Below, one piece after another: positions 26,142 through 34,939 of a stretch of 64,000 nt of DNA; position 1 is the stretch's first letter, and the number at the start of each line of letters is the position of its first letter. The stretch is from NCBI RefSeq assembly GCF_001006805.1, contig NZ_LN811350.1, forward strand, positions 12,373 through 76,372. The letters are read 5' to 3'. A program made the position numbers and the translations under genes. A model generated the notes under the pieces. The model was given only the letters and a program-made list of their open reading frames with translations. It was not told where the DNA came from and ran no database searches. The stretch comes from Microvirga massiliensis. GTDB lineage: Bacteria; Pseudomonadota; Alphaproteobacteria; Rhizobiales; Beijerinckiaceae.

Positions 26142-27074
26142 ATGAAGCGGCCTCTGATCGCTCTCACGGGAAGCACCGGATTCATCGGACAAGCCGTGCT
26201 GGCGGGCCTCTCCCGCCGCGGCATGAACGTACGGGTTCTTCTGCGGCGGCCCATGAATGTGCCCGAGGCGGCTTCGAGTGCCGTCATCGGGGACCTCGCA
26301 TCTCCGCAGAACATGGCGGCTGCCCTGCGCGACGTCGATGCGGTCGTCCACTCGGCGGGAATCGCCCATGCGATGTCGGGCTTTCCGGAGGACGACTACC
26401 GGGCGATCAACACCGAAGCGACGATCGCTCTGGCCCGTGCGGCCGAGCGTGCCGGCGTGAAGCGCTTCGTCTTTCTGTCGTCGGTCCGGGCGCAATGCGG
26501 GCCGAGCGCACCCGGAACCCTCGACGAAAGCGCCAAAGCCCGCCCGGTGGATGCCTATGGCCGCTCGAAGTTCGAGGCCGAGCAGGGCCTCGCGGATCTC
26601 TCGATTGACTGGGTCGCGCTGCGGCCCGTGCTCGTCTATGGCCCCGGTGTGAAGGGCAATCTGGCCGAACTCCTGAGGATCGCGCGGACACCTTGGCCTC
26701 TGCCCCTCGGCAAGTTCTCCGGGCGTCGGTCCCTGGTATCTCTGGAGGATCTCGTCGCGGCGATTGCTCTCGTGCTCGGAACGGAGGGCCCCTTGCAGCG
26801 TCCGCTCATCGTTGCCGAGCCGGAGCCTTTGACGGTCGGCGAGATGGTCGCGGCGCTGCGGCACGGGTTCGGTCGCCGGCCAGGCCTGCTGCCGGTGCCG
26901 GAAGCTCTGATGACCGCCTTTGCTCGCCTGACAGGCCGCGGAGAGCTGATCGAAAGGCTCGCGGGCTCGCTCGTGGCGAACCCGGCCCAGCTCATGGCGC
27001 TCGGATGGCAGCCTGCTCTTGCAGCGCGGGATGGGCTCGCTCAGCTGGCGCGAGCGTCTGCATCCGGCGCCTGA
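26142..27074 (+). CDS. NAD-dependent sugar-nucleotide epimerase/dehydratase
   Basis: 310 residues, extended short-chain dehydrogenase fold. Visible are the nucleotide site GSTGFIGQAVL, the serine strand FVFLSSVRAQCG and the catalytic YGRSK (Tyr-x3-Lys). Length and context suggest a UDP-sugar 4-epimerase or reductase acting on the precursor used by the preceding transferase. The last 83 bp overlap the 3' end of the convergent 4,6-dehydratase gene; both frames carry clear protein text up to near their ends, so the overlap seems real. Confidence 0.87.
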   Translation: MKRPLIALTGSTGFIGQAVLAGLSRRGMNVRVLLRRPMNVPEAASSAVIGDLASPQNMAAALRDVDAVVHSAGIAHAMSGFPEDDYRAINTEATIALARAAERAGVKRFVFLSSVRAQCGPSAPGTLDESAKARPVDAYGRSKFEAEQGLADLSIDWVALRPVLVYGPGVKGNLAELLRIARTPWPLPLGKFSGRRSLVSLEDLVAAIALVLGTEGPLQRPLIVAEPEPLTVGEMVAALRHGFGRRPGLLPVPEALMTAFARLTGRGELIERLAGSLVANPAQLMALGWQPALAARDGLAQLARASASGA

Positions 27075-28974
27075 AGCCCGGCACTGCCTCTTCGAATACC
27101 GCCTCCGCCCGGGCCCTGTCCTCGGCACGCACGGCCTCGTCGAGGCGGGCGAGCCAAGCCTCGAGACGTGCGCGATCAGCGAAGACCGGTTGCGCCGCCA
27201 TGACGCCGTCGATGCCGATCTCGGCCATGGGCTCCTCCCGCGCGAAGAGGATCTCGTGCAGGCGCTCGCCCGGCCGCGCCCCCGTAACCATGATATCCAC
27301 GTCCTCGCCGGGTTCGAAGCCCGCCAGGCGGATCATGCGCTCCGCGAGCTCGTAGATCCGGACGGGTTGTCCCATCTTGAGGACATAGACCGAAGCCCGC
27401 TCGTCGCCATTGGCCCCGTCCTTCACGGAGCGTCCCTCGCCGTCCGCATGAGAGGCCGAGGTCAGGACCAGATCTGCGGCTTCGCGAGTGGTCATGAAAT
27501 AGCGGACCATCTCCGGGTGGGTCACCGTCACGGGCCCCCCGCGGGCGATCTGCGCCTTGAATTTCGGGACCACCGACCCGACCGAGCCGAGGACGTTTCC
27601 GAAACGCACGGCGATCAGGCGGGTCGCGCCGCCCTGCCCCATCGATTCCGCGTCGAGCGCCTGCGCATACATTTCGGCGAAGCGCTTCGTGACCCCGAGC
27701 ATCGAGACGGGCTCGATCGCTTTGTCCGTCGAGATCATGACGAGACTGGCGGCCCCGGCGGCGACCGCCGCATCGGCGACGTTCACGGAGCCGAAGACGT
27801 TCGTCTTGATGCCCTCCGCCCAGTCCTTCTCGAGATAGGGGACGTGCTTCAGCGCCGCCGCGTGCAGGACGATGTCGGGCCTGAATTCTTGCATGATCGC
27901 ATGGATGCGCTCACGGTCGCGCACGTCGGCCAGCACCCCCTCGACACGCGTTTCCCCATCGGAAATCGCGGGCGTCTCGAGGGCGTGGTGAAGGGAGGGC
28001 TCCGAACTCTCCAGGATCAGGAGATCGGAAGCCGCGAAGGCCACGGCCCGGGCGCAGATCTCGGATCCGATCGACCCGCCGCCGCCCGTCACGAGGACGC
28101 GCTTGCCGCGCACGAGATGCTCAAGGCGCTGACGGTCGATCTGAACGGTCGGGCGCAACAGGAGATCCTCGATCTCGAGCGGCGCGAGCTCCGCGTCGCG
28201 CACTCCGTCTCCCAGGCTCGTGAAGCGCGAGAGTGGCACCCCGAGACGCCGAGCCCGTGCGAGCAGCGTATCGGGATCGGCCTCCGGTGCGAGGGCACTC
28301 GGGGTCGCGACAAGGCGCCGGATCGCGATGCCGCGCTCCTGAAAATCATGAACGACCTGATCGAGATCCGTGAAGTCGCCGAGCACCGGAATGCCGCGAA
28401 TCGTCTGGCCGAGATCATCGATCCGGTGCGAGAGGATCCCGTGCGGCTGGATCTTCTTGACGGTGCCGGACTCGATGGCGCGCAGCACGACCTCGATGTC
28501 GCCAGCTCTTCCGAGCAGCAGCGTCGGCGTCGTGGCATCGCGCCGGATCGTGTTCCGGGAGCGGACATATTTGAAATACCGGAACGCGAGACGCGGCCCA
28601 CCCAGTGCGAACATCTGGAGGAGCCAGTAGAGGGCGATCGCGATTTTGCCGAAGAAATACGACCCGAAGAAATGCGGGGAGACCAGGATGTAGTCGATGA
28701 CGAGAAGCGTCATCGCGAGCAGCGTCGCAGCCCGGAAGATGTTAAACAGATCCGGGAGCGAGGCGAAGCGCCACTTCGAGCGGTAGAGCTGGAACCAGCC
28801 GTAGACGAGCCCCGAAAAGGCCACGAAGGGGATGAGGAAGATCGGCAGATAGGCGAGCCGCTCGTCGAGGAGCGGCCCCTCGAATCGCACCACGAGCGTC
28901 GCAACGATGGCGATTGCCGTCGCGACGAGGTCATGCGCGATGATGAGCGCCTTCTTGAACTCCTGACGTTTCAT
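26992..28974 (-). CDS. Membrane sugar-nucleotide 4,6-dehydratase (WbpM/PglF/CapD family)
   Basis: 660 residues. Four membrane helices (residues 10-125) precede a soluble Rossmann linker and the dehydratase domain: VTGGGGSIGSE, HAAALKHVPYLE, MISTDKAIEPVSMLGVTKR and RFGNVLGSVGSVVPKF. As in WbpM and PglF, the usual catalytic tyrosine is a methionine (MLGVTK). It converts UDP-GlcNAc to a 4-keto-6-deoxy sugar for surface glycans. The C-terminus extends beyond the domain by a charged helix (EEAVPGFRRRMQTL), and its 3' end overlaps the epimerase gene. Its neighbours point to one polysaccharide pathway. Confidence 0.92.
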   Translation of the reverse strand: MKRQEFKKALIIAHDLVATAIAIVATLVVRFEGPLLDERLAYLPIFLIPFVAFSGLVYGWFQLYRSKWRFASLPDLFNIFRAATLLAMTLLVIDYILVSPHFFGSYFFGKIAIALYWLLQMFALGGPRLAFRYFKYVRSRNTIRRDATTPTLLLGRAGDIEVVLRAIESGTVKKIQPHGILSHRIDDLGQTIRGIPVLGDFTDLDQVVHDFQERGIAIRRLVATPSALAPEADPDTLLARARRLGVPLSRFTSLGDGVRDAELAPLEIEDLLLRPTVQIDRQRLEHLVRGKRVLVTGGGGSIGSEICARAVAFAASDLLILESSEPSLHHALETPAISDGETRVEGVLADVRDRERIHAIMQEFRPDIVLHAAALKHVPYLEKDWAEGIKTNVFGSVNVADAAVAAGAASLVMISTDKAIEPVSMLGVTKRFAEMYAQALDAESMGQGGATRLIAVRFGNVLGSVGSVVPKFKAQIARGGPVTVTHPEMVRYFMTTREAADLVLTSASHADGEGRSVKDGANGDERASVYVLKMGQPVRIYELAERMIRLAGFEPGEDVDIMVTGARPGERLHEILFAREEPMAEIGIDGVMAAQPVFADRARLEAWLARLDEAVRAEDRARAEAVFEEAVPGFRRRMQTLAPAERAHPALQEQAAIRAP

Positions 28975-29076
28975 GATCTCGCGGAGGCTGGACGGGGCCG
29001 CGGTATCTGCTGCGCCCGATGCTTTGTCAACGAAGCGGGCGGTATGGCTCCATCCCTGACGGTAAGCTTCGATCCG

Positions 29077-29697
29077 TCAGCACGTATTACGGCCACGCTT
29101 CCAGCCGAGGCCGGCGAGGATGAAGTCGGCCATGACATCGACCGGCGGATTCGGTCGCTGAGCACATTGCGCACAAAGGCCCGGATGAAAGAACCGGACG
29201 AGTGAGACGTGGGCGCAACGCGCAGCGAGCGCGACATCCGGAACGTCGAATTCCCCGGACTCGACACCCTGGGCCACCAATTCCTGGAACATGGCATAGA
29301 CCCGGTCGATGTGCCGGTCGATGACGTTCCAGCTCTCCGTCATGGCGACCTCGACCATCTCGTGCATCCGCTGGTGGTCGGTATAGCGTGAAATCGTGAG
29401 ACGATGGCCGGTGGCGATCAACGCACGCAGTCGCTCGGCCGCGGGACCAGGCTGTTCGACGATCGCCTCGAGAGCTGCCTCCATCTCCCCGGTGATGCGT
29501 TCGGCCACGGCTTCGTTGATGGCCTTCTTCGAGTCGAAGAACCGGTAGACATTGGCCGGACTCATCCGGAGCGCCTTGGCGATATCCGCCACGGTGGTCT
29601 TCTGGTATCCGATTTCGCGAAAATACCGCTCCGCCGTCTCGACGATACGATGGCGGGTATCCGCGTCCGATGAACGGACAGCAGCTTCTGTACTCAT
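29077..29697 (-). CDS. TetR/AcrR family repressor
   Basis: 206 residues. The N-terminal DNA-binding domain is canonical: RHRIVETAERYFREIGYQKTTVADIAKALRMSPANVYRFFDSKKAI. The ligand domain is unremarkable and ends with two closely spaced cysteines (GLCAQCAQRP). Its ATG overlaps the stop of the ABC ATPase gene as ATGA. A strong inverted repeat with TGACGAA half-sites lies 13-34 bp upstream, inside the end of that ATPase gene. The same half-sites lie upstream of the RND adaptor gene at 36113-36136, so it probably represses the efflux operon and itself. Confidence 0.9.
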   Translation of the reverse strand: MSTEAAVRSSDADTRHRIVETAERYFREIGYQKTTVADIAKALRMSPANVYRFFDSKKAINEAVAERITGEMEAALEAIVEQPGPAAERLRALIATGHRLTISRYTDHQRMHEMVEVAMTESWNVIDRHIDRVYAMFQELVAQGVESGEFDVPDVALAARCAHVSLVRFFHPGLCAQCAQRPNPPVDVMADFILAGLGWKRGRNTC

Positions 29698-30497
29698 GTG
29701 CTGACGTTATGACGAAATTCGTCAATCGTCAAAGCATGCCTTGGAATGATGAGCGGCCAGCCGTCGACGAGCTTCACCTCGGCCTCAATCCCGAAGGCAT
29801 CCGCAAGGCGTGGCGCCGTCAGCACCTCGCGCGGCGTCCCCGAGGCTTCGATCCGCCCGGATTTCAGGAGCAGCACCTCGTCGGCATAGCGTGCGGCCAG
29901 CGCGAGGTCGTGCATGATGCAGGCGATCGTGCCGCCGGCGCGCGCGCGCTCCTGGAGGACATCGAGGACGATGAGCTGATGGCGCGGGTCGAGGGCGGCG
30001 ACGGGTTCGTCCGCGAGGAGGATGGCGCTTTCGGTCGCGAGCGCGCGCGCGAGGAGCGCCCGGGCCCGTTCCCCTCCCGAGAGGGATGAGGCCGGCCGGC
30101 TGGCGAGCGCCGCGAGGCCGACCGCCGCGAGGGCCGAGGAGACAGCCGATTCCCCTGGCCCGAGCCGGTCCGGCACTTCCCCGTGCGGCAGGCGCCCGAG
30201 CGCGACCACATCGCGGACCGGGATCGGCCAGGCAACCGTGCCCCCTTGGGCGAGGTAGGCAATGCGGCGCGCCCTCTCCCGCGCGGTCATGCGTTCGAGC
30301 GGCGCCCCGTCGAGCAGGATCGTCCCCCGCGTGGGCGCCTGCAGGCCCGCAAGGGTCTTGAGAAGCGTCGTCTTGCCGGCCCCGTTCGGGCCGACGATTG
30401 CCGTCAGGCGGCCGGAGCGCAGGACGGCATCGACCCCGTCCAGAACCGTCCGGTCGCCGAGCCGGACCGAGATGCCGGAGGCCTGGAGAGCGGTCAT
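29694..30497 (-). CDS. ABC transporter ATPase, iron/haem (HmuV/FecE) type
   Basis: 267 residues from the ATG at 30497, which overlaps the permease stop as ATGA. Walker A GPNGAGKTT, signature SLSGGERAR, Walker B ILLADEPV and the H-loop IMHD are complete. It powers the adjacent FecCD-type permease for iron-siderophore, haem or cobalamin uptake. The last dozen residues (LTIDEFRHNVST) look unlike the family and are encoded by the operator-like palindrome of the next gene, tetR; the reading frame apparently runs through that promoter region. Confidence 0.9.
   Translation of the reverse strand: MTALQASGISVRLGDRTVLDGVDAVLRSGRLTAIVGPNGAGKTTLLKTLAGLQAPTRGTILLDGAPLERMTARERARRIAYLAQGGTVAWPIPVRDVVALGRLPHGEVPDRLGPGESAVSSALAAVGLAALASRPASSLSGGERARALLARALATESAILLADEPVAALDPRHQLIVLDVLQERARAGGTIACIMHDLALAARYADEVLLLKSGRIEASGTPREVLTAPRLADAFGIEAEVKLVDGWPLIIPRHALTIDEFRHNVST
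29702..29731. promoter_or_regulatory. TetR operator, site 1
   Basis: TGACGAA-A-TTCGTCA (29710-29724) is a perfect seven-base inverted repeat around one base. It is nested in a wider one, with outer TGACG at 29702 and CGTCA ending 29731. It lies just upstream of the tetR ATG and within the 3' end of the ATPase gene. Identical half-sites occur at 36113-36136. Confidence 0.6.
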
Positions 30498-31555
30498 GCG
30501 GGCGCCTCGACGAGTTCGGCCTTCCGGTGGGCGATGATCCACAGGAAGAAGGGAACTCCGACGAGCGCGGTCACGACGCCGAGCTTCACTTCCACAGCGG
30601 CCGGAATCAGCCGGACTCCGATATCGGCACTGAGCAGCAGGGCCGCTCCTGCCCATCCGGCCGGAACGACGGTGCGGGACGGATCATGCCCGACCAGCGG
30701 GCGCACGAGGTGGGGCGCCACGAGACCGACGAAGCCGACCGCCCCTGCGACCGCAACGGAAGCTCCCGTCGCGACCGCGGCCGCGGCGACGATCGCCAGC
30801 CGCAGGCGGCCGATTCCGATCCCGAGGCTCTGCGCCGTCTCCTCACCGAGAGCGAGCGCCCTCAGGCCCTTGCTGCTCCACAACAGGGCCGCCGAGGTGA
30901 CGATCGCAAACGGGAGAAGGAGAAGTACATGTCTGATCGAGCGGTCCTCGAGCGAGCCCAGGAGCCAGAACACGATCTCCGTCACGGCGAAAGGATTGGG
31001 CGAAAGATTGATGGCGAGTGACGTTCCGGCACTCGCGAGGCTCGCGACGGCGAGTCCCGACAGCACGAGCACGACGACCGTCGCGTTGCGCCCGGCGACC
31101 GCGAGCACGAGACCGATCGAGATCACCGCTCCCGCAATCGCCGCGAAGGGCAGCGCAAAGGACAGGGCGCCCGCCCAGCCCGAATAGAGGACGACGACGG
31201 CCCCGAAGGCCGCAGCCTGCGGAGCCCCGAAGACGCTCGGATCGGCGAGAGGATTGCGCAGCAAGCCTTGAAGAGCCGCGCCGGACAAACCGAGGAGCCA
31301 GCCGATCAGGATGGCGAGGACGGTCCGGGGCAAGCGGATCTCACGCACGATGGTGCTAGCGGGACCAAGATCGGTCACGAGTGCCCACGCGGCCTGCACG
31401 GGGGACAGAGGCGCTGGGCCGACTGCGAGCGAGACGAGGGCGAGCGCGATGACGAGTGCCGCGAGAGCGGCGGTCAAATGGCTCGCAGCACGGACGCGAA
31501 CTGACCTGATCGGGAGGAGCGGTGTTCTGTCCTGGTGAACGTGCAAGAGATCCAA
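30494..31555 (-). CDS. ABC transporter permease, FecCD family
   Basis: 353 residues if the TTG at 31555 is used; no strong ribosome site marks the start, and a TTG at 31546 is also possible. About ten membrane helices are present, with family text IRLPRTVLAILIGWLLGLSGAALQGLLRNPLADPSVFG, GEETAQSLGIGIGRLR and GFVGLVAPHLVRPLVGHDPSRTVVPAGWAGAALLLSADI. It forms the channel of an iron-chelate/haem/B12 importer with the next ATPase. No solute-binding protein or TonB receptor lies in the window, so the importer is incomplete here. Confidence 0.9.
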   Translation of the reverse strand: MDLLHVHQDRTPLLPIRSVRVRAASHLTAALAALVIALALVSLAVGPAPLSPVQAAWALVTDLGPASTIVREIRLPRTVLAILIGWLLGLSGAALQGLLRNPLADPSVFGAPQAAAFGAVVVLYSGWAGALSFALPFAAIAGAVISIGLVLAVAGRNATVVVLVLSGLAVASLASAGTSLAINLSPNPFAVTEIVFWLLGSLEDRSIRHVLLLLPFAIVTSAALLWSSKGLRALALGEETAQSLGIGIGRLRLAIVAAAAVATGASVAVAGAVGFVGLVAPHLVRPLVGHDPSRTVVPAGWAGAALLLSADIGVRLIPAAVEVKLGVVTALVGVPFFLWIIAHRKAELVEAPA

Positions 31556-31570
31556 AATCCCAACGCCGCG

Positions 31571-31655
31571 CCGCCACCCTCACCCGGCTGCGCACCGCTG
31601 CCGCTTTACCTCTCCCCGGAGGGAGAGGTCGCGCACGAAGTGCGCGGGTGAGGAG
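31571..31655. repeat. Intergenic GGGAGAGG-type repeat, copy 2, two hairpins
   Basis: Two adjacent perfect hairpins: CCTCTCCC-CGGA-GGGAGAGG (31609-31628) and GCGCAC-GAA-GTGCGC (31631-31645), followed by GGGTGAGG. The text matches 7-46. It lies between the RND pump gene and the FecCD gene, both on the minus strand, and could act as a barrier separating the two transcription units. Confidence 0.55.
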
Positions 31656-31711
31656 GGAACCACGGCCTTATGCTGATCGCGCGCCCTATATCACGCCTCT
31701 TGAACGGTCGC

Positions 31712-34700
31712 CTACTCTGCGGCGATCGCGTAGGGCTGCGCTGGAACAGGGTGCAGCACGCTGACTTCAGCCTCCGGCACCGAGTCGGGCACGTCGTCGA
31801 GCGTGCGCCGGAACCACAATGCGTAGAGCGCCGGCAGGAAGAGCAGCGTCAGGAAGGTCGCGACGAACAGGCCACCCATGATCGTGTAGGCCATGGGTCC
31901 CCAGAAGGCTGACCTCGAGAGCGGGATCATGGCAAGGATCGCGGCGAGAGCCGTCAGCACCACGGGCCTTGCGCGGCGCACGGTCGCCTCAATGATCGCT
32001 TCGCGCCGGCTGAGCCCCGTCGTGACGTCGTGCTCGATCTGGTCCACGAGAATCACGGTGTTGCGCATGATCATGCCCGCCAGCGCGATGAGCCCGAGGA
32101 GAGCCACGAAGCCGAAGGGCTTGCTGGCGAGATTCAGGGCAAGCGAGGCGCCGATGATGCCGAGCGGCGCGGTCAGGAAGACGAGAGCCAGCCGCGAGAA
32201 GCTCTGGAGTTGGATCATCAGCAGCGTCAGCATCGCGGCGAGCATGACGGGAAAGAGCACGTAGATCGAAGCGTTCGCCTTCTCGGATTCCTCGACAGCG
32301 CCACCGATCTCGAGCCGGTAGCCGGCCGGGAGTTTGTCGCGGATAGTCTGGAGATTCGGCCAGATCGCGGCTGTGACGTCCGGCGGCTGAACGCCGTCGA
32401 TCACGTCGGCGCGGACCGTGATGGACATGTCCCGGTTGCGGCGCCAGAGGATCGGCTCTTCGTGTGTGTATTCGATATGCCCGACTTGGGCGAGGGGAAC
32501 GGGAATCCCGTTGCGCGACACGATCGTGAGATCGCCGATCCGGCCGAGATCGAGCCGCTCCGACGGAACCGCGCGCGCAATCACCTCGACGCGCTCCGTG
32601 CTCTGCCGCACGGTGGTGACCGGGACGCCGGAGAGCAGCGTCTGCAGCGTCTGCGAGACGGTCTGCGGATCGAGCCCGAGAACGCGCGCCCGCTCCTGAT
32701 CGACGACGATGCGCACGGCCGGACTCATCTCGTTCCAGTCGAGATGCGGGTCGACGACCTGAGCATTCCGGCGCATGACGTCGCGGACGTCCGATGCGAT
32801 CTCGCGAACCTTCATGGGATCGGGTCCGACGACGCGGAATTGCACGGGGAAGCCGACCGGAGGTCCGAAATTGAAACGGTCGACGCGCACGCGCGCCTCC
32901 GAGAGCGTGCCCTCGGCGACGGCGCGCTCCAGCCGGGCCTTGATGCGCTCCCGAGCGTCGACATCCTTCGCCACGATGACGATCTCGGCAAACGACGTAT
33001 TGGGCAGTTGCGGGTTAAGGCCGAGCCAGAAGCGGGGCGATCCCTGTCCGACATAGGTCGTGTAGGTCGCGATGTCCTCGTCACCGGCGAGCAGCGCTTC
33101 TGCCGTCTCCGCGGTGCGCCGCGTTGCTCCGATCGCGCTTCCTTCGGGAAGCCTCACCTGCAGGAACAGTTCCGGACGCTCGGAGAGCGGGAAGAACTGC
33201 TGCTGCACGTGGCCGAACGCCACGATGGCCGTAATGAAGACGACGAGCGTCGTCACGACCGTCAGGCCACGGCGGCGGACGCAGGCCTGCACGACACGGC
33301 GCAACGCGCGATAGATCCGTGTCTCGTAGATCGCATGCGGATCGGCATGCCCCTTGGCGAGGGACGCCGGCAGCAGCTTCACGCCGAGATAAGGAGTGAA
33401 GATCACCGCCACGAACCAGGACGCCACGAGAGAGATCGCCACGACCCAGAAGATGCCGCCGGCATATTCGCCGACGGCGGAGTTCGCGAAGCCGATCGGC
33501 AGGAATCCCGCAGCCGTGACGAGCGTGCCGGTGAGCATCGGGAAGGCGGTCGACGTCCATGCAAAGCCGGCTGCGCTGATGCGGTCCCAGCCCTGCTCCA
33601 TCTTCACGGTCATCATCTCGACCGCGATGATCGCATCGTCGACGAGGAGCCCGAGGGCGATGATCAGCGCACCGAGCGTGATCCGGTGCAGGTCCATGCC
33701 GAGCACCATCATCACCACGAAGGTGATGGCGAGGACGAGAGGGACGGAGAGCGCGACGACGATGCCGGTGCGCCACCCGAGCGACAGAAAGCTGACGAAC
33801 AGCACGATCAGCAGTGCCTCGACGAAGGAGCGCTCGAACTCTCCGATCGCGTGCTCCACGACCTGCGGCTGATCCGCGACCTGCTCGATCTCGAACCCGA
33901 CCGGTACCTGAGCCATGAAGGCATTGGTCTCGGCCTGCACGGCTTCGCCGAAGGTCAGGATGTTCGCGCCCTTCGCCATCACGATGCCGATTCCGAGCGC
34001 CGGCGTGCCACGCTGCCGCACAAGGAAATCGGGCGGGTCCTCGAATCCGTGGCTGACGGTGGCGATATCGCCCAACCTGAAGACGCGCCCGTCTGCTTCG
34101 ACCGGCGTTTCGGCGACAGCTTTCGCGCCTTCGAGGGCACCAGTCACGCGCACTGCGATCCGCTGAGCCGCGCTCTCGACGGTGCCCGCCGGCGTGACGG
34201 CGTTCTGCCGGGCGAGCGAGTCGAAGATCGCCTGCGGCGAGAGGCCGAGCGTCGCGAGCTTCGCATGGCTGAACTCGACGTGGATGCGCTCATCCTGCAC
34301 GCCGTAGATGTTCACCTTCACGACGGAGGGAATCTTGAGGAGATGCTGCCGGAGGGCTTCCGCAATCGTCTTGAGCTGCGCGTAGTCGGCGCCCGTACCG
34401 GTGAGCATGTAGAGGACGGAATCCACGTCCCCGTATTCGTCGTTGACGTTCGGCCCGATCAATCCGCTCGGCAATTCGCTATGCAGATCATCGAGTTTCT
34501 TCCGCAGCTGGTAGAAGAGTTCGGGCACCTGCTTCGCTGGCGTGTTGTCGCGCAAAGACACCTGCATGGCCGTGAAGGCGGGCTTTGTGTAGGTCTGCAC
34601 CTTGTCGAAGAACGGCAGCTCCTGGAGCTTCTTCTCGATGCGGTCAGAGACCTGATTCTGCATCTCTTCCGCAGTGGCGCCGGGCCAGAACGCCGTGACG

Positions 34701-34846
34701 ACCGCGACCTTGATCGTGAAGTTCGGATCCTCCGCGCGACCGAGCCGCCCGAACGACAGGGCTCCGCCGACGCCGAGCGCCAGGATCATGAAGAGAACGA
34801 GCGCGGGATGAGCAACTGCCCAGGCCGAGAGATTGAATTTCTTCAC
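31712..34846 (-). CDS. RND efflux pump inner-membrane subunit
   Basis: 1044 residues from a GTG at 34846 with GAGGAGG just upstream; the frame extends to a TTG at 34882 without a site. It has the RND layout of two halves each with one plus five helices and large periplasmic loops. Proton-relay aspartates are in helix 4 (GLLVDDAIIAVEMM). The opening FNLSAWAVAHPALVLFMILALGVGGALSF and AEDPNFTIKVAVV are typical of a drug/solvent subgroup. It exports toxic compounds with the adaptor encoded 93 bp upstream. No outer-membrane TolC-like channel is in the window, so one from elsewhere is needed. Confidence 0.94.
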   Translation of the reverse strand: MKKFNLSAWAVAHPALVLFMILALGVGGALSFGRLGRAEDPNFTIKVAVVTAFWPGATAEEMQNQVSDRIEKKLQELPFFDKVQTYTKPAFTAMQVSLRDNTPAKQVPELFYQLRKKLDDLHSELPSGLIGPNVNDEYGDVDSVLYMLTGTGADYAQLKTIAEALRQHLLKIPSVVKVNIYGVQDERIHVEFSHAKLATLGLSPQAIFDSLARQNAVTPAGTVESAAQRIAVRVTGALEGAKAVAETPVEADGRVFRLGDIATVSHGFEDPPDFLVRQRGTPALGIGIVMAKGANILTFGEAVQAETNAFMAQVPVGFEIEQVADQPQVVEHAIGEFERSFVEALLIVLFVSFLSLGWRTGIVVALSVPLVLAITFVVMMVLGMDLHRITLGALIIALGLLVDDAIIAVEMMTVKMEQGWDRISAAGFAWTSTAFPMLTGTLVTAAGFLPIGFANSAVGEYAGGIFWVVAISLVASWFVAVIFTPYLGVKLLPASLAKGHADPHAIYETRIYRALRRVVQACVRRRGLTVVTTLVVFITAIVAFGHVQQQFFPLSERPELFLQVRLPEGSAIGATRRTAETAEALLAGDEDIATYTTYVGQGSPRFWLGLNPQLPNTSFAEIVIVAKDVDARERIKARLERAVAEGTLSEARVRVDRFNFGPPVGFPVQFRVVGPDPMKVREIASDVRDVMRRNAQVVDPHLDWNEMSPAVRIVVDQERARVLGLDPQTVSQTLQTLLSGVPVTTVRQSTERVEVIARAVPSERLDLGRIGDLTIVSRNGIPVPLAQVGHIEYTHEEPILWRRNRDMSITVRADVIDGVQPPDVTAAIWPNLQTIRDKLPAGYRLEIGGAVEESEKANASIYVLFPVMLAAMLTLLMIQLQSFSRLALVFLTAPLGIIGASLALNLASKPFGFVALLGLIALAGMIMRNTVILVDQIEHDVTTGLSRREAIIEATVRRARPVVLTALAAILAMIPLSRSAFWGPMAYTIMGGLFVATFLTLLFLPALYALWFRRTLDDVPDSVPEAEVSVLHPVPAQPYAIAAE

Positions 34847-34939
34847 GGCCGCCTCCTCGGAATGTGAGTGGGACGAGAACAAGGGCAGGGTTGAGTGACC
34901 GCCCGGGCCGCGAGGTTGGCGTTCCTCGCAGCGGCTTCT

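Noticed and set aside
27019..29205. A 728-codon plus-strand open frame
   Set aside because: Antisense shadow of the 4,6-dehydratase gene, which carries clear motifs on the minus strand.
32030..34867. A 945-codon plus-strand open frame
   Set aside because: It is the mirror of the RND pump gene; composition is His/Arg/Asp-rich and family-less, as expected for antisense frames in GC-rich coding DNA.
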